Positions 9,080-19,734 of a stretch of DNA of 64,000 nt are shown piece after piece (the first letter of the stretch is position 1; each line of letters opens with the position of its first letter). The notes under the pieces are model-generated. The model was not told where the DNA came from, made no database searches, and saw only the letters and a list, made by a program, of their open reading frames with translations. Made by a program: the position numbers and the translations under genes. Source of the DNA: Sceloporus undulatus (taxonomy: Eukaryota; Chordata; Lepidosauria; Squamata; Phrynosomatidae); assembly GCF_019175285.1 (NCBI RefSeq), contig NC_056527.1, forward strand, positions 115,647,437 to 115,711,436, read 5' to 3'.

Positions 9080-9350
9080 ATCTTTATTCGTTTCATTTTT
9101 ATGTTATGCCGCCTTTTTTCTTAAAAAGGGAACCCAAGGCGGTCTCACAAATAAAAACATATATTTTTTAAAAAGTAACAATAAAGACATCAATATAAAA
9201 ACAACAATAATAAAAAATAATAGTATAAAATTGCAAACATCAAAAACCAGAGTCCACGCCCCACATAACAAACATAGATATTAAAATTATATTATATCAA
9301 AAAACATAAAGCTCCAACAATCCAAGGCCAAGAAGACCAAAACATTCCGG
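9080..9350 (-). mobile_element. L2-like LINE 3' end
   Basis: On the minus strand TGTGAGACCGCCTTGGGTTC, CCTTTTTAAGAAAAAAGGCG, GCATAACATAAAAATGAAAC is the usual L2 3' end. The A/T-rich stretch to about 9350 probably belongs to the same insertion. Confidence 0.45.
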
Positions 9351-9519
9351 GTAAATTGTTTATGCCTTTTATATTATATTATATTATCATATTATTTTAT
9401 TAAATTGAATTATAAAGACAATTTCTGTTTTTTTTATTGATCAGTATAACATTATTTTTTTAAAAAAATCCTAAACTTAAAACAATTAATATAATAGATA
9501 AACATTCATTTTGAAGGTT

Positions 9520-9523
9520 TTAC

Positions 9524-9569
<46 letters not shown>

Positions 9570-9571
9570 GG

Positions 9572-9604
<33 letters not shown>

Positions 9605-9700
9605 ATAGGTGTATGTGTATATATATATTCATTTTGAAGGTGATATATATATATATATATATTAGGGATGTATGTATATATATATATATAGGGAGTTTAA
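9520..9700. repeat. Microsatellite block (TA)n, (GA)n, (GT)n
   Basis: Alternating (TA)n, (GA)n and (TG)n tracts broken by two copies of the phrase TTCATTTTGAAGGT. No coding meaning. Confidence 0.95.
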
Positions 9701-9886
9701 CTGAGTTTTGTTTTGTGTGATCAGTCATGGGAGAAGAGGGGGAGAGAAAGAGTCAGGCTGAACTTATTCCAGGGACATCTTCTCCAATGGAAGCTCAGCT
9801 TTGCAGCTGCCTTTGCCTGGCGTTTGGGGAAGAAAAGGGGGAGAACCCAAACAGATTCGCAAAAGCTAATCGCACAAGAAAAAGTG

Positions 9887-9958
9887 AGGTTCCACCGAGA
9901 TTTGAACTCGGATCGCTGGATTCAAAGTCCAGAGTGCTAACCATTACACCATGGAACC
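9887..9958 (-). tRNA. tRNA-Gln (TTG)
   Basis: The minus strand reads GGTTCCATGGTGTAATGGTT through AGTTCAAATCTCGGTGGAAC(CT), 72 nt. The anticodon TTG lies in GGACTTTGAATCC. A five-A run on the plus strand to the left gives the terminator. It is the last tRNA of the cluster. Confidence 0.96.
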
Positions 9959-10067
9959 GACCACGTGAGCAGCCTCTGCTTTCTTCATTTTGCTCTAAAT
10001 CAATTAAACATCAAGTTCATCATCATCATCATCTCTCCCCTTTTAATATGACCATGGTTCAAAACAC

Positions 10068-10262
10068 ACTGCAAAAGTTAATCCGGTTTGACACCGCTTT
10101 AACTGCCCTGCCTCAGTGCTAGGGAACTCTACTTTGGTGAGACCTTTAGCATTCTCTGTCAGAGAGCACTGATGTCACAACAAACTACAGTTCCCAGGAT
10201 TCCATAGCACTTAGCCTTGGCAATTAAAGTGGTGTCAAACTGGATTATATCTGCAATGCTAA
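10068..10262. mobile_element. Palindromic squamate MITE
   Basis: The left arm GTTTGACACCGCTTTAACTG, CCCTGCCTCAGTGCTAGGGA is mirrored by the right arm (CAGTTCCCAGGATTCCATAG, then GGCAATTAAAGTGGTGTCAA). The same element occurs at 15075-15272, 19347-19565 and 21465-21615. It is non-autonomous and non-coding. Confidence 0.7.
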
Positions 10263-10269
10263 TGTAGCC

Positions 10270-10690
10270 ACAATGCATTTATAGCCCCGTGTGTGTGTGT
10301 GTGTGTGTGACTTTAACTGCTATTGCTTTCTCCCATACAGGAATCCTATGATTTATTGTTGGGAGGAGAAAAGGGAAATTAAATTATTCACCAAAGCTGG
10401 CTGACTTAGATCCACTCAATCTGAATCCTGCTCAGAATCTGGATCTGTTTTAGTACTTTAATAATTTTATATTCAATGATAGGTATTAGTCCTTCTTAAA
10501 GTTTGCGTTTTAACTGCACAGCTTGCTTAATTTTGCACAGCTTTATTGTTTATGACTTTCAGATCGTATGCCATTGGCAGGTTATCTGCTGTTTGATGAT
10601 GCCTGTAAAGTGCCATGCGGATTTGTGGCACTGGATATATAAACATTAACAACAACAACAACATAATAATAATTATAATAATACTGTAGT
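10270..10690. other. No gene; one retroposon tail
   Basis: (GT)n at 10289-10308. A retroposon 3' tail at about 10590-10685 (GTAAAGTGCCATGCGGATTT, GTGGCACTGGATATATAAAC, then CAA/TAA repeats). Nothing else recognised. Confidence 0.4.
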
Positions 10691-10904
10691 GGACTACAGC
10701 ATCCTTAGTCCTTTGCCAAGTTCCAAATCCCAGGATTCCACAGGATGGAAGCATGAAAGTGTGATGCAGTCAGATATACATAGCAGGAAATGGAACATAG
10801 GATCATTCCAAAGTGGATTCCTTTTAGTAATTCCCTCGGAGCCTTTGGGGGATCAGCTTATATCTGCAATGCAATGCAGATATAATTCATTGATCCATAA
10901 GTAT

Positions 10905-11575
10905 AGTGTCTAGATCAAGGGAAGTAAAAAGACCACAAACTGAACATGAGTCAACAGTGCGATGCAGCAGCTAACAAGGCCAATGCGATTTTAGGCTGCA
11001 TTAATAGAAGTATAGTCTCTAGATCAAGGAAAGTAGTAATAGTGCCACTCTATTCTGCTCTGGTCAGGACCCACCTGGAATACTGTGTCCAGTTCTGGGG
11101 ACCAATTTAAAATGGATGTTGAGAAATGAGCGTGTCCAAAGGAGGATGACTAAAATGGTGAAGGGTCTGGAAAGCATGAAGCCCTATGAGGAATGATTTA
11201 GGGGATGTTTAGCTGGAGAAGAGAAGGTTAAGAGGTGATATGATAGCCCTGTTTAAGTATTTGAAGGGGTGTCATATTGTGGATGGAGCAAGCTTGTTTT
11301 CTGCTGCTCCAGAGAACAGGACCCAATGGAGCAATGGATGCAAGCTCCAGGAAAAGAGATTCCAGCTCAACATTAGGAGGAACTTCCTAAGAGGAAGGGC
11401 TGTTTGACAGAGGAACACACTCCTTCAATGGAGATTGTGGTGGAATCTTGGAGGCCTTTAAGCAGAGGCTGGATGGCCATCTGTCACAGGGGACGCTTTG
11501 ATTGAGAGTTCCTGCATGGCAGAAGGGGGTCGGAGTGGATGACTCTAGGATTCTATGAGTCTATGAAATCAAACT
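10905..11575 (+). mobile_element. CR1 LINE 3' end
   Basis: Matches the CR1 C-terminal coding region and tail: ATGAGTCAACAGTGCGATGC, GGCTGCATTAATAGAAGTAT, CAGTTCTGGGGACCAATTTA, AGGAGGAACTTCCTAAGAGG and a terminal CTAGGATTCTATGAGTCTAT of the ATTCTATG type. It is 5' truncated, as is usual for CR1, and carries several breaks. Other copies lie at 55850-56765 and 63209-63625. Confidence 0.85.
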
Positions 11576-11579
11576 AATT

Positions 11580-11985
11580 ATATATATACTCATGTATAAG
11601 TCTAGAAATCTTAGTCAAAAAATCAACCCCAAAATCCCGAGTTGACCTATCCATGGGTCAATATAAGTACTATACTTTTACTCTTATCAAAAAAGGAACC
11701 ATGCATTGGTGAAAAGCAAGAGCATAATCTGTTATGGAAGCATTGATCCCAGTCTGTTCTCTCATTCATTCAGCCTTTACGATGAGTACAAACCCTTTTG
11801 CCTTTTGGAATCGTGTAAATTCTTTGGCATTGTTTTCCTTTGTTTCATCCTTTAGATCCTTTGTCACATTCCTCTAAGTTTGACTTATACACGAATTTTA
11901 TCAAAACCCATAATTTTGGCCCTAAAACCTATCCTCAAATTACACATGAGGTTGACTTATAGTTGAGTATATACAGTATTTGAGA
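11580..11985. mobile_element. MITE with ATATACTCA-TATAAGTC inverted ends
   Basis: The left end TATATATACTCATGTATAAG, TC is mirrored by the right end, whose reverse complement reads TACTGTATATACTCAACTAT, AAGTCAACC. A second inner inverted pair (TGACCTATCC with GATAGGTTT...) supports a single element of about 400 bp. Family not assigned. Confidence 0.55.
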
Positions 11986-12167
11986 GGGGGAAGTTGGTCT
12001 TGAGTGTGCAACCAAGACTCCTTAGCTTAACCAAAGACCTCTTCTGATGGAGGATTTGCAGTTTTTTAATGCAGAGCAACAGAAATGCCTGCATTTAAGG
12101 GAGGGCAGGTAAAGAGACTATCGGGATATGAGCTTGTACTTCAAAATTTACCATTACTGTATATGTC

Positions 12168-12392
12168 TTGTGTGCCTTCAAGTTGTTTCCGACTTATGGC
12201 GACCCAAAAACAAACCTATCATGGGATTGTCTTGACAAGATTAGTTCAGAGGGAGTTTGCCATTGCCTTCTCTGAGGCTGAGAGAGTGTGACTTGCCCAA
12301 AGTCACCCAATGGGTTTCATGGCTGAGCGGAGAATCGAACCCTAGTCTCTGGAGTCATAGCCCTATACTCAAACTGCTATGCCACACTGGCT
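12168..12392 (-). mobile_element. Sauria SINE, full length
   Basis: On the minus strand the tRNA-like head AGCCAGTGTGGCATAGCAGT and a B-box-like GGTTCGATTCTC are followed by the body (GGGTGACTTTGGGCAAGTCA, CACTCTCTCAGCCTCAGAGA) and the BovB-like tail GTCGCCATAAGTCGGAAACA. No coding capacity. Confidence 0.85.
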
Positions 12393-12439
12393 CTCTTACC
12401 ATTACCACTACTCATAAAATAAATGAATAAATACTAAAA

Positions 12440-12715
12440 TGATAAATAATAAAGACTGTTGTCAACTGCCTTTGAGTCGTCCCTGACCCATGGAGACCCC
12501 GAGTACGAGACATCCCCAAGACTGCCTTTCCTCCATTGCTCTGGTCAGGTCTTGCAACTGAGTCTCTCCTTCTAGCATGCAGCCTTCTTCCCTTTCTACT
12601 GCCTTCTACCTTTCCTAGCATTATTGTCTTTGCTAATGCAGCATGACTTCTCATTATATGGCCAAAGTACGACAGCCTCAGTTTGACCATCTTGGCTTCC
12701 AGGGAGATTTCTGGT
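12440..12715 (-). mobile_element. BovB/RTE LINE, 3' coding end, copy A
   Basis: The minus strand encodes KLRLSYFGHIMRSHAALAKT, IMLGKVEGSRKGRRLHARRR and later RGLHGSGTTQRQ. This matches the C-terminal end of BovB-type RTE reverse transcriptases (YFGH.MR...KTIMLGK.EG.R.RGR...). The same 3' region occurs again in copy B at 13030, so these are two insertions. It is broken by frameshifts. Confidence 0.75.
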
Positions 12716-13029
12716 TTGGACTGGATGGCCTTAGTCTATGAAAAGTTTGGGGAGTCTTTACTTGCTCACACAAGCCATTCCTCTTGACTACCAGAGAGTG
12801 ACAGTAACATGTTAATAAAAGCAAGCACGACTGTTCAGTTTCAACAGCTCTGGAGAGTGAGTGCCTCTCGTTCTTTGGGTGCGCAAATGTCCCACATGTT
12901 CCACATCAGTCTAGGTTGCCCTGGAGAGAGCACATCTCCCTTGATGGGCCACCAAAAGACAATATTCCATATGAATGGAAAGTAAGTGGGGTGCCCCTAG
13001 TCTCATCCAAGCGTGTGCCATGGAGGCTG
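12716..13029. other. No gene seen between two BovB copies
   Basis: No recognised repeat or gene. Confidence 0.4.
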
Positions 13030-13995
13030 CATTTGTTAACTACCCTCCAGTCAATCTTGACCCGCAGCCACTCCATGGATGAGACATCTCCAAGACTCCC
13101 TGTCTTCTATTACTTAGTTCTTGAAGATTAATATCTTGCACATTCATACCTGTGGCCTTCTTCTCTTTCTCCTTCCCTCCATCTTTCCTAGCATTATTGT
13201 CTTTTCCAATGAGCCATGACTTTTCATGAAGTGGCCAGTCTCAGTTTTATCATCTTGGCTTCCAGGGAGGTCTCAGGCCTGATTTGTTGTAGGACTCTTT
13301 TATTTTTTTGGCTGTCCACAGGATCCTCAACACTCTTTCCAGCACCACATTGTGAATGAATTTATTCTCTTTTTATCCATTTTCTTAATTGTCCTGCACT
13401 TGCATCTATACATCGCAATGAGAAATAGAATGGCTTCTATGATTCTAGCTTTGCTCTTTAGGATCTTGCCTAGTTCTTTCATTGCTGCCCTCCCTGTTCT
13501 TATGTCGTCTTCTTACCTGCAGTCACCGTTCTGAACTATGTTTGATCCAGGGTTTAGAAACTCTTTTACTATTTCTATTTCTTCATTGTCTAGATTGAAT
13601 TCATGAATATCTTCCATGGTCATTATTTTTGTTTTCTTTATGTTTAGCAGTCATCCTGCCTTTGCACTTTCTTCCTTGACCCTCCTCAGGAGTTGCTCTA
13701 GTTCTGCAATGCTTTCTGCTAGCAGTATGGTGACATCTGCATCTCTTAGGTTGTTGATAGTCCTTCCTCCTATTTTCACTCCCTCTACTTCTGTGTCCAA
13801 GCCTGCTTTCCATATAATACGTTCAAATATAAGATGAACAGGAAGGGTGACAAGATGCCGCCTAGTCTGACCCCTTTGCCAATTGGGAACCGTTCTGTTT
13901 CTGTTTTCTCTTCTGACAGTAGCCTCTTGTCCTAAGGGACACTGCATAGCCCATAGGTTAAGTTGATCCATCTCCCACATCTCCACTACAATTAG
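13030..13995 (-). mobile_element. BovB/RTE LINE, reverse transcriptase part, copy B
   Basis: The minus strand encodes IIWKAGLDTEVEGVKIGGRT, INNLRDADVTILLAESIAEL and LLRRVKEESAKAGLLLNIKK, matching the BovB RT segment around the YADD box (here DADV). The 3' part repeats the YFGH...KTI region of copy A. It is 5' truncated and carries several frame breaks. Confidence 0.8.
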
Positions 13996-16300
13996 TGAAA
14001 ATCTATGCAGTTTTACCTGCATTTAAAACAGAAACGTAATTTTACTTGTACCAAGAATTTTCCAAGAGGCCTGTAACAGAAATGATCAGCTCCGTAACAA
14101 TTCCGCTTTTAATAAAGTAAATCAATAACAACTCAGAACGTGAATAAAAACACCATTCTCCTAAAAACAGACCACCCCAACCTGATGCAACTCAGCTCTG
14201 CTGGATTACAACTGCCATCATTCCCAGCCTGTTTGGAGAAAGCTGCCACTGAAAGAGTTTGGGGGAGAAGGTTTTGCAAGAATCGGGAGATGTCTGCTTC
14301 TGATCTTCCTTTCTGCTTTGTAACTCCCCTAAGGTTTAAGTTCCAGTGGATCAACAACTGAAGTGAATGAAACAGGTGCAGCCAATGCTGTGTGCCAGCA
14401 AATCAAGAATGCCTGTGCTGCTCACTGCTTTCCACCTCCTACACAAAGGTTGACACTCAAGTTCATCCACCTCTCTAAAGAATGTGAACTCGCCCTGTTT
14501 AAGAGCATAGGACACCTGAAGATAGAAAAATGAATCCTGCTGTGATCAACAGAAACTCAAATCAGTTTTATCACCCTTCAAAGGGAGGTTTCAGCTGAAT
14601 CTAAGCCAGAGGTGGAGATCATACAAACCTCCCAATGTGGTCTGATTTCAGCTCCCAGCATTCCTCACCATTAGCTATGCTGGCTAAGGCTGTTGGGACT
14701 TGCAGTCTAGCCACATCAAAGGGTTGCAGGATTCCCATAGCTGACCGGAACCAACCTTATTGTCACGACTGTCTGCTTCTGCCCTTCCAACAGCACTTGC
14801 TCATACACTAATCCACAATTCCCAGGTCCCTGGGCAGATAAAGACTGCAAATATAGCCAGGTCTAGCCATGGATGCAACTGCACCAGGGACCAAAAACTA
14901 GCCAGAGCCACATTGGTTTGCTCATAAAATGCCTTCCCAGGGAATTTGGGGTGCAGGTATGCACACGTTTGAGTATGTAGATTCAGCAGCTGAGTAATTC
15001 CTTTCTCTCTTTATGTGAGCAGCATTTGAGATAGGGATTACTAAAATAAAAGGAGAAATTTGGGGCCCATTTCACAGCACAGTTACACTACTCTCGTTCC
15101 ACTTTAACTGCCACACTTCCCATTTTAAGGAATCCTGGGATTTTGGGAGGAATACTTACAATTCTCCACCAGAGAGCTCTAGTGAGTCACCAGACCACAG
15201 ATCCCAGGATTCCATAGGATGTTACCATGGCAGTTAAAGTGAAATTATAGCACTATAACTGTGTAGTGTGAAAGGAGGGGTAGCGATGGGGGGTGGGGAT
15301 ATAACACCTCTGTTGTGCTTTCAAGTTGTTTCTGACTTATGGCAACCCTAAGACAAACCTATCATGGAGTTTTCTTGGCAAGTTTCTTCAGAGCAGGGTT
15401 GCCATTGCCATCCTTTAGAGTACAAGCGAGAATCACAGGACCCTCCGGATGTTGTTGGGATGTGGTTCCCAGCATTCCTCACCAATGGCTAACCTGGCTG
15501 GTGTTGCTGGGATTTGCAGTCCACCAACATCTGGTGGTCAAACCATTGCCATTCCTATTTTAGAAGGAAACCAACCATGAGGACTAGGAATTTATACCAC
15601 AATACTCAAAGAGCCTTCTCTCAGGACCCAATGGAAGCTGCTAACCTTGCTACTAATACTCTACTCCATGATATGAAGCCAGGGTGATGCCTAAATATCC
15701 AAGCCTTTACAAAATGGGTTTGAAAGCACACACCGTGTGGAAGCCTGTTTGTCCAGCCCACAAAGTGAATGAATAGGAATAAATAGAAGCAAATCCCATA
15801 AATTTCAATGTGGCCAATGTTGCAAGAAATGATACCCTCAAAAATTATCCCACATTCCCATTTTGAATCCAACAGGAACCTTTGGTGGCCTCCATTTTCT
15901 TCTTTGGAGCCCAAAGGTCAAAAACAAACCAGCATCTGAGGAAGAAGAAGCATCCTGGATTATGTACATCCTCTTGGGGCTGGCAACCTGTCAGTGAGTC
16001 TCTAGCCATTTCCTGATCAAGGAATGGGTTGAAGCCCCAAGTCCAGTCTCCCCCTGCGTCTCATAGCTTTCAACACAAATCAGACAAAATAATGTGATTT
16101 TTCAGAGAGTCCCTTCTCTAAAAGTAACTCAGCTCCAGCCTCTGCTGAAAAGCAAGGTCTCTTGTCAATGTGGGGCCCAAGCAGATGCCCAGAGAAGAAA
16201 GAAAGAAAAGATCTCCCTGCATTGTTGTTTACAAATTACAATGAGGGAAAATGTGGCTGGAGATTGGTGAGCTCTCTGTAAAATGACGGTTGTAGCCCAG
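13996..16300. other. Gene-free spacer with MITE and SINE fragments
   Basis: Recognised pieces are hAT-type palindromic cores at about 14628-14730 and 15440-15560, a weaker one at 14170-14245, a palindromic MITE at 15075-15272 (TTTAACTGCCACACTTCCCA...GGCAGTTAAAGTGAAATTAT) and a minus-strand Sauria SINE tail at 15311-15418 (TGGCAACCCTAAGACAAACC). No host gene was found. The PDZD11 3' UTR must occupy the right end, but no poly(A) signal was located with certainty. Confidence 0.5.
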
Positions 16301-16309
16301 AAGGGATTT

Positions 16310-19300
16310 CTAATGGACTGTTCTCTCCTTCTGCCGCTGGTAATCTGGAAGCAAAAGGAGGGGAAAAAGAGAGTGAAATTTCAACATACAGAACATGTTC
16401 TGAACTGGAACTGGACGAAATTCCAGCTCACCCCAAGACTTTGTATGGTACCAAAAACATTCCCAGCAAACAATGGATCATTAAGTAAATGGACACCCTT
16501 GTAGGCCTTGCCATTCAACAAGAGAACAATACACAGATTAACATGCAAATCACCTCCTCTCAACGAACAGTATTTATACTCCACTCTCTTCCATGTCAGC
16601 CACAGCTGTTGGCGTAACATTAGGAATAAACTCTTCTAGAACATGACCTCATAGCCCGAAAAAACCCACAAAAAATCTATGGATGCCGGCTGTGAAGCCT
16701 TTGACTTCATATTGGAATTTGGGGGTATTTGAGAGCACATTTTTTTAAAAAAAATATGTATTTGCAGAAGGAAGTGCATTGTGAGGGGGAGGCTGCAGCC
16801 CTCCAAAATTTCCTGTGAGACCAATGGGGCCTCCTCACCTTCCACAGTTGCCCACACCTATTTTATGGCATGATCTCCTGAAGGCTGAGTTCTCTCTGTG
16901 TCTGAAAACTAGGAATCAAAGTAATTTATACCATGAGTGTATGAAAGAGAAGAACGGGAATAGCATTTGGAAAGAGGCACAGCCCACCACCAGCAAGTAC
17001 TTACTGTATGGGAAGAAGCGGACTCTCATAATGATCTCCCGAGCGGTTTTCAAGATCTCCACAGCCTGGGGGAGAAAGCAACAATGATGAGAGAACAAGT
17101 AAGTCTGAAGAACATTCAGTTGGGCAACATTAAGTTTTTCATGTTCTTGATGGAATCCCATATGGCACAGGTGAGAAACACATGGCCCTTTAGTTCTTGG
17201 TATTGAACTGCGAGTCCTAGCAGCATTAACCAGCAAGGGAATGCTAGGAGGTTCAAACCCTGGCCTCCAGAGTCGTAGTCCTATGCTCAAACCACTGCAC
17301 CACACTGGCTCTTTAGGGTTCCAGTTTTGGACTGCCATTCCCAGAATATGCCAGCCAGCATGGTCAGGTGGCCTTGGGCAAGTCATACTATCTCTCAGCC
17401 TCAGAGGAAGGCAATGGCAAACTACATCTGAATAAATCCTGGATAAAGTTACTAAAAGTCAGAGTCAACTTGAAGACATAAAACAACAACAAAGCAAAAC
17501 AAATCCCCTCTTAGTGGGGGAAGACAGCTCACCTTGCCGTGTTCAATATCCTGGAAGTCCACATCATTTACTGCCAGAACCTGGTCTCCCTCTTGCAATC
17601 CGGCTCGATGGGCATCAGAATCTGGGATTACCTGGGACCAGAAGGGGCAACAGTAAGTGACTAAAGCCAGACAGCATCAACCAATGCCACCCATTCCCCT
17701 TGGCATCTTGGGCAGGGGAGCACCCTCATCTTGTCACACCACTAACTCCTCTCTATTTCAGTTTGATGTCCAGGTTCACTTGCAACTGAACCCCATTAAA
17801 CACACAGGACTTGCTTGCACAGTGCAAAGGAGAAAGTCACTGGTTTCCCTAGAAAAAGGGTAGAGCTGATAGAAAGGGAAGAACAGGGACTAAGAAAAAG
17901 GATGGAACAGGTATGTGCAGGATGTCTTCCTGCATTTTATTTTAAAAACCTACTTGCAATGGCAGTGGCAAGTGTGTGTGTGTGGGATCAGATGGCCCTT
18001 AGGGATATAAAATTCATGCTCAGAGCTGCTAATCTGGAATAAATTGCATTTGTTTTGAAAAAGTATCTCAGAATTGCTTATTTGTCTTGAACCTCTTATG
18101 CTGAATTACACTGAAGGCTGTAACCCCGGGGGGATTTGCAGACAAGTTTTACTCAACATTTATGGGTATATTAAACAGGAACTTTTTGCTTTTATGGCTT
18201 TAGTGCTAGTACTTTAAATCAATAACATATTTCATGCAAAGGAACAATCAAGCTCATATTGGCCAATTAAACACAACCTCAAAGAACATAATGGGTTTGC
18301 AAGAAGATAGTGGAAGTAGCCAGTCACAAGGGAAGAAGAAGAAATAATGGTACCTTAGAAATGAAGATGCCCAGCTGAGATGCTTTTCCTCCTCGGATAT
18401 TAAACCCCAGCTAGAAAACAAAAGAATGAATGAGGGGAGTGAAAGAAGCACGGAAAATCTGTCAGTACAGAATTTGTTACTCAACACAGTTTTCTTCCTC
18501 ACACTTTTAATTTCACTACCAGAATTAAAGAAATCTAGCTTGTCACTATATTTGTGTGATGGGTGGGAAATGAGTTGGCCTTTCCAAAGCTGCGAGACTC
18601 AAACTCCCATCAGCTAACATAGACGACAGTGAGAAATTCTGGGTGCTGTAGTCTTATTTTATTTATTCATTCGTTCATTTCTTTTTATGCCACCTTTCTC
18701 CCAAAAAAGGGACCCAAAGCAGCTCACAAGATAACAGTCCCAAAATACAGGATTCTTTTGCAAGATGTTCAGTCTATAAAAGGAAAAGCTTTCCAACCCT
18801 TGAATAAAGGACACCCTTTATATTAAGGGACACCTGCCAGCCCTATGAAGGACAAGCTTCCTAGTTCTCATATAAAGAACATACTTTATAAAAAGGGAAA
18901 CATCCCAACCCTTGAAGGGACATGTTTTCTGGCTCACAAATAATGGACAACCTTTATAATAAGGCACACCTGGCAATCCTAAATCCCAGTAGCCATAGAG
19001 GCATTAAAGCATTCACCCTTTGCCCAAGCCCCCTCTGGATGTTTCCCTTCTTGGTTTTGTATGTATTTTTTTTAAACCTATTTATGCTTTACTACATTCT
19101 TTTTGTAATCTTAATTTTGAAGGTTGGGTCAAACCTCACCTGAGCCCCGGGAGGTTTTTTCAGAACGATGGTCCGAGGCAGAAACTGAGTGAGCTCATTG
19201 TTGTAGTCAGAATGGTAAATTCTCTATGGAAAAACAAAATACACACAGGCAAATGGATGAGGAATTCTATTCTATTCTAAACTTTAAACCATCTCCCCCA

Positions 19301-19734
19301 AAATCTTTATCTCCAAATGTTTAGGATCTTAGAAAAATGCTAATATTGGCTGCATCCACACTGGAGAGAGAACCTTGTTTGGCCCCGCTTTAACTGCCCT
19401 AGCTCAAGGCTATGGAATTCTGGGAGTTGGAGTTTGTTGTGGGGTCCAGAGCGGAGCTCTGCTCTGGACCCACAACAAACTCCAACTCCCAGAATTCCAT
19501 AGCCTTGAGCCAGGGCAGTTAAAGCAGGGCCAAACTAGGCTATTGCTCCAGTGTGGATGCAGCCATTAAAATTCTTCAGCAGAGGAGACCATCAAGACTG
19601 TCTCCATAGCCAGAGTGGGATCTGTGGCTGCACACCTCATGCGGAGGGATCCAGGCAGGAGGGCTTTCATACGGAGGCAGGAAGACAACAGGATAGTCAT
19701 CATACGGGATCCGGCCCCCGCCTCCCATATCCAT
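16310..19734 (-). CDS. PDZD11: PDZD11, small PDZ scaffold protein, 5 coding exons
   Basis: PDZD11 (AIPP1/PISP) is a short PDZ protein known to bind plasma-membrane Ca-ATPases, copper ATPases and the junction protein PLEKHA7. Coding exons on the minus strand: 19636-19734, 19140-19223, 18354-18410, 17533-17631, 17005-17065 and the last 35 bases 16310-16344. All introns are GT-AG and the phases join without a break, giving 144 residues. The start is MDMGGGGRIPYDDYPVVFLP. The PDZ domain covers about residues 50-132, with the carboxylate-binding loop LGFN at 62-65, then IPDSDAHRAGLQEGDQVLAV and AVEILKTAREIIMRVRFFPY. The end is NYQRQKERTVH. The N-terminus is four residues longer than in human (MDSRIPYDDY). 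The frame stays open back to the exon's splice acceptor at 19785, so a longer upstream start cannot be excluded. (The exon count is six pieces including the 35-base last one.) KIF4A lies head to head to the right. Confidence 0.95.
16610..16712 (+). mobile_element. Penelope-like fragment, second subfamily
   Basis: TAACATTAGGAATAAACTCT, TCTAGAACATGACCTCATAG, CCCGAAAAAACCCACAAAAA and TGGATGCCGGCTGTGAAGCC match the copies at 3912, 4342 and 44035, here on the plus strand. It lies in the last PDZD11 intron and lacks the hammerhead-like part. Confidence 0.5.
17253..17490. mobile_element. Two Sauria SINE fragments in opposite orientation
   Basis: Bases 17253-17315 are a SINE head on the minus strand (AGCCAGTGTGGTGCAGTGGT). 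Bases about 17369-17490 are a SINE body and tail on the plus strand (GTGGCCTTGGGCAAGTCATA...AACAACAAC). They lie in a PDZD11 intron just left of the exon at 17533. Confidence 0.75.
18655..18975. repeat. L2-like 3' end followed by an imperfect ~70-bp tandem repeat
   Basis: The L2-type tail lies at 18655-18735 (minus; TTGTGAGCTGCTTTGGGTCC). It is followed by three degenerate units at 18780-18975 built on 'CCAACCCTTGAA..AAAGGACA.CCTTTATA..AAGGGACACC'. All lie in a PDZD11 intron. Origin of the tandem unit unknown. Confidence 0.45.
19347..19565. mobile_element. 219-bp near-perfect palindromic MITE
   Basis: The element starts TGGCTGCATCCACACTGGAG and ends with its exact reverse complement. The two ~105-bp arms match almost throughout (both contain GCTTTAACTGCCCT, CTCAAGGCTATGGAATTCTG and GGAGTTGGAGTTTGTTGTGG). 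The centre is near 19456 (CAGAGCGGAGCTCTGCTCTG). It sits in the PDZD11 intron between the exons at 19140-19223 and 19636-19734. It belongs to the same family as 10068-10262. Confidence 0.85.

Noticed and set aside
16916-17386. 156-codon minus-strand open frame
   Set aside because: It is the PDZD11 exon at 17005-17065 read through into intron and SINE sequence, not a separate gene.
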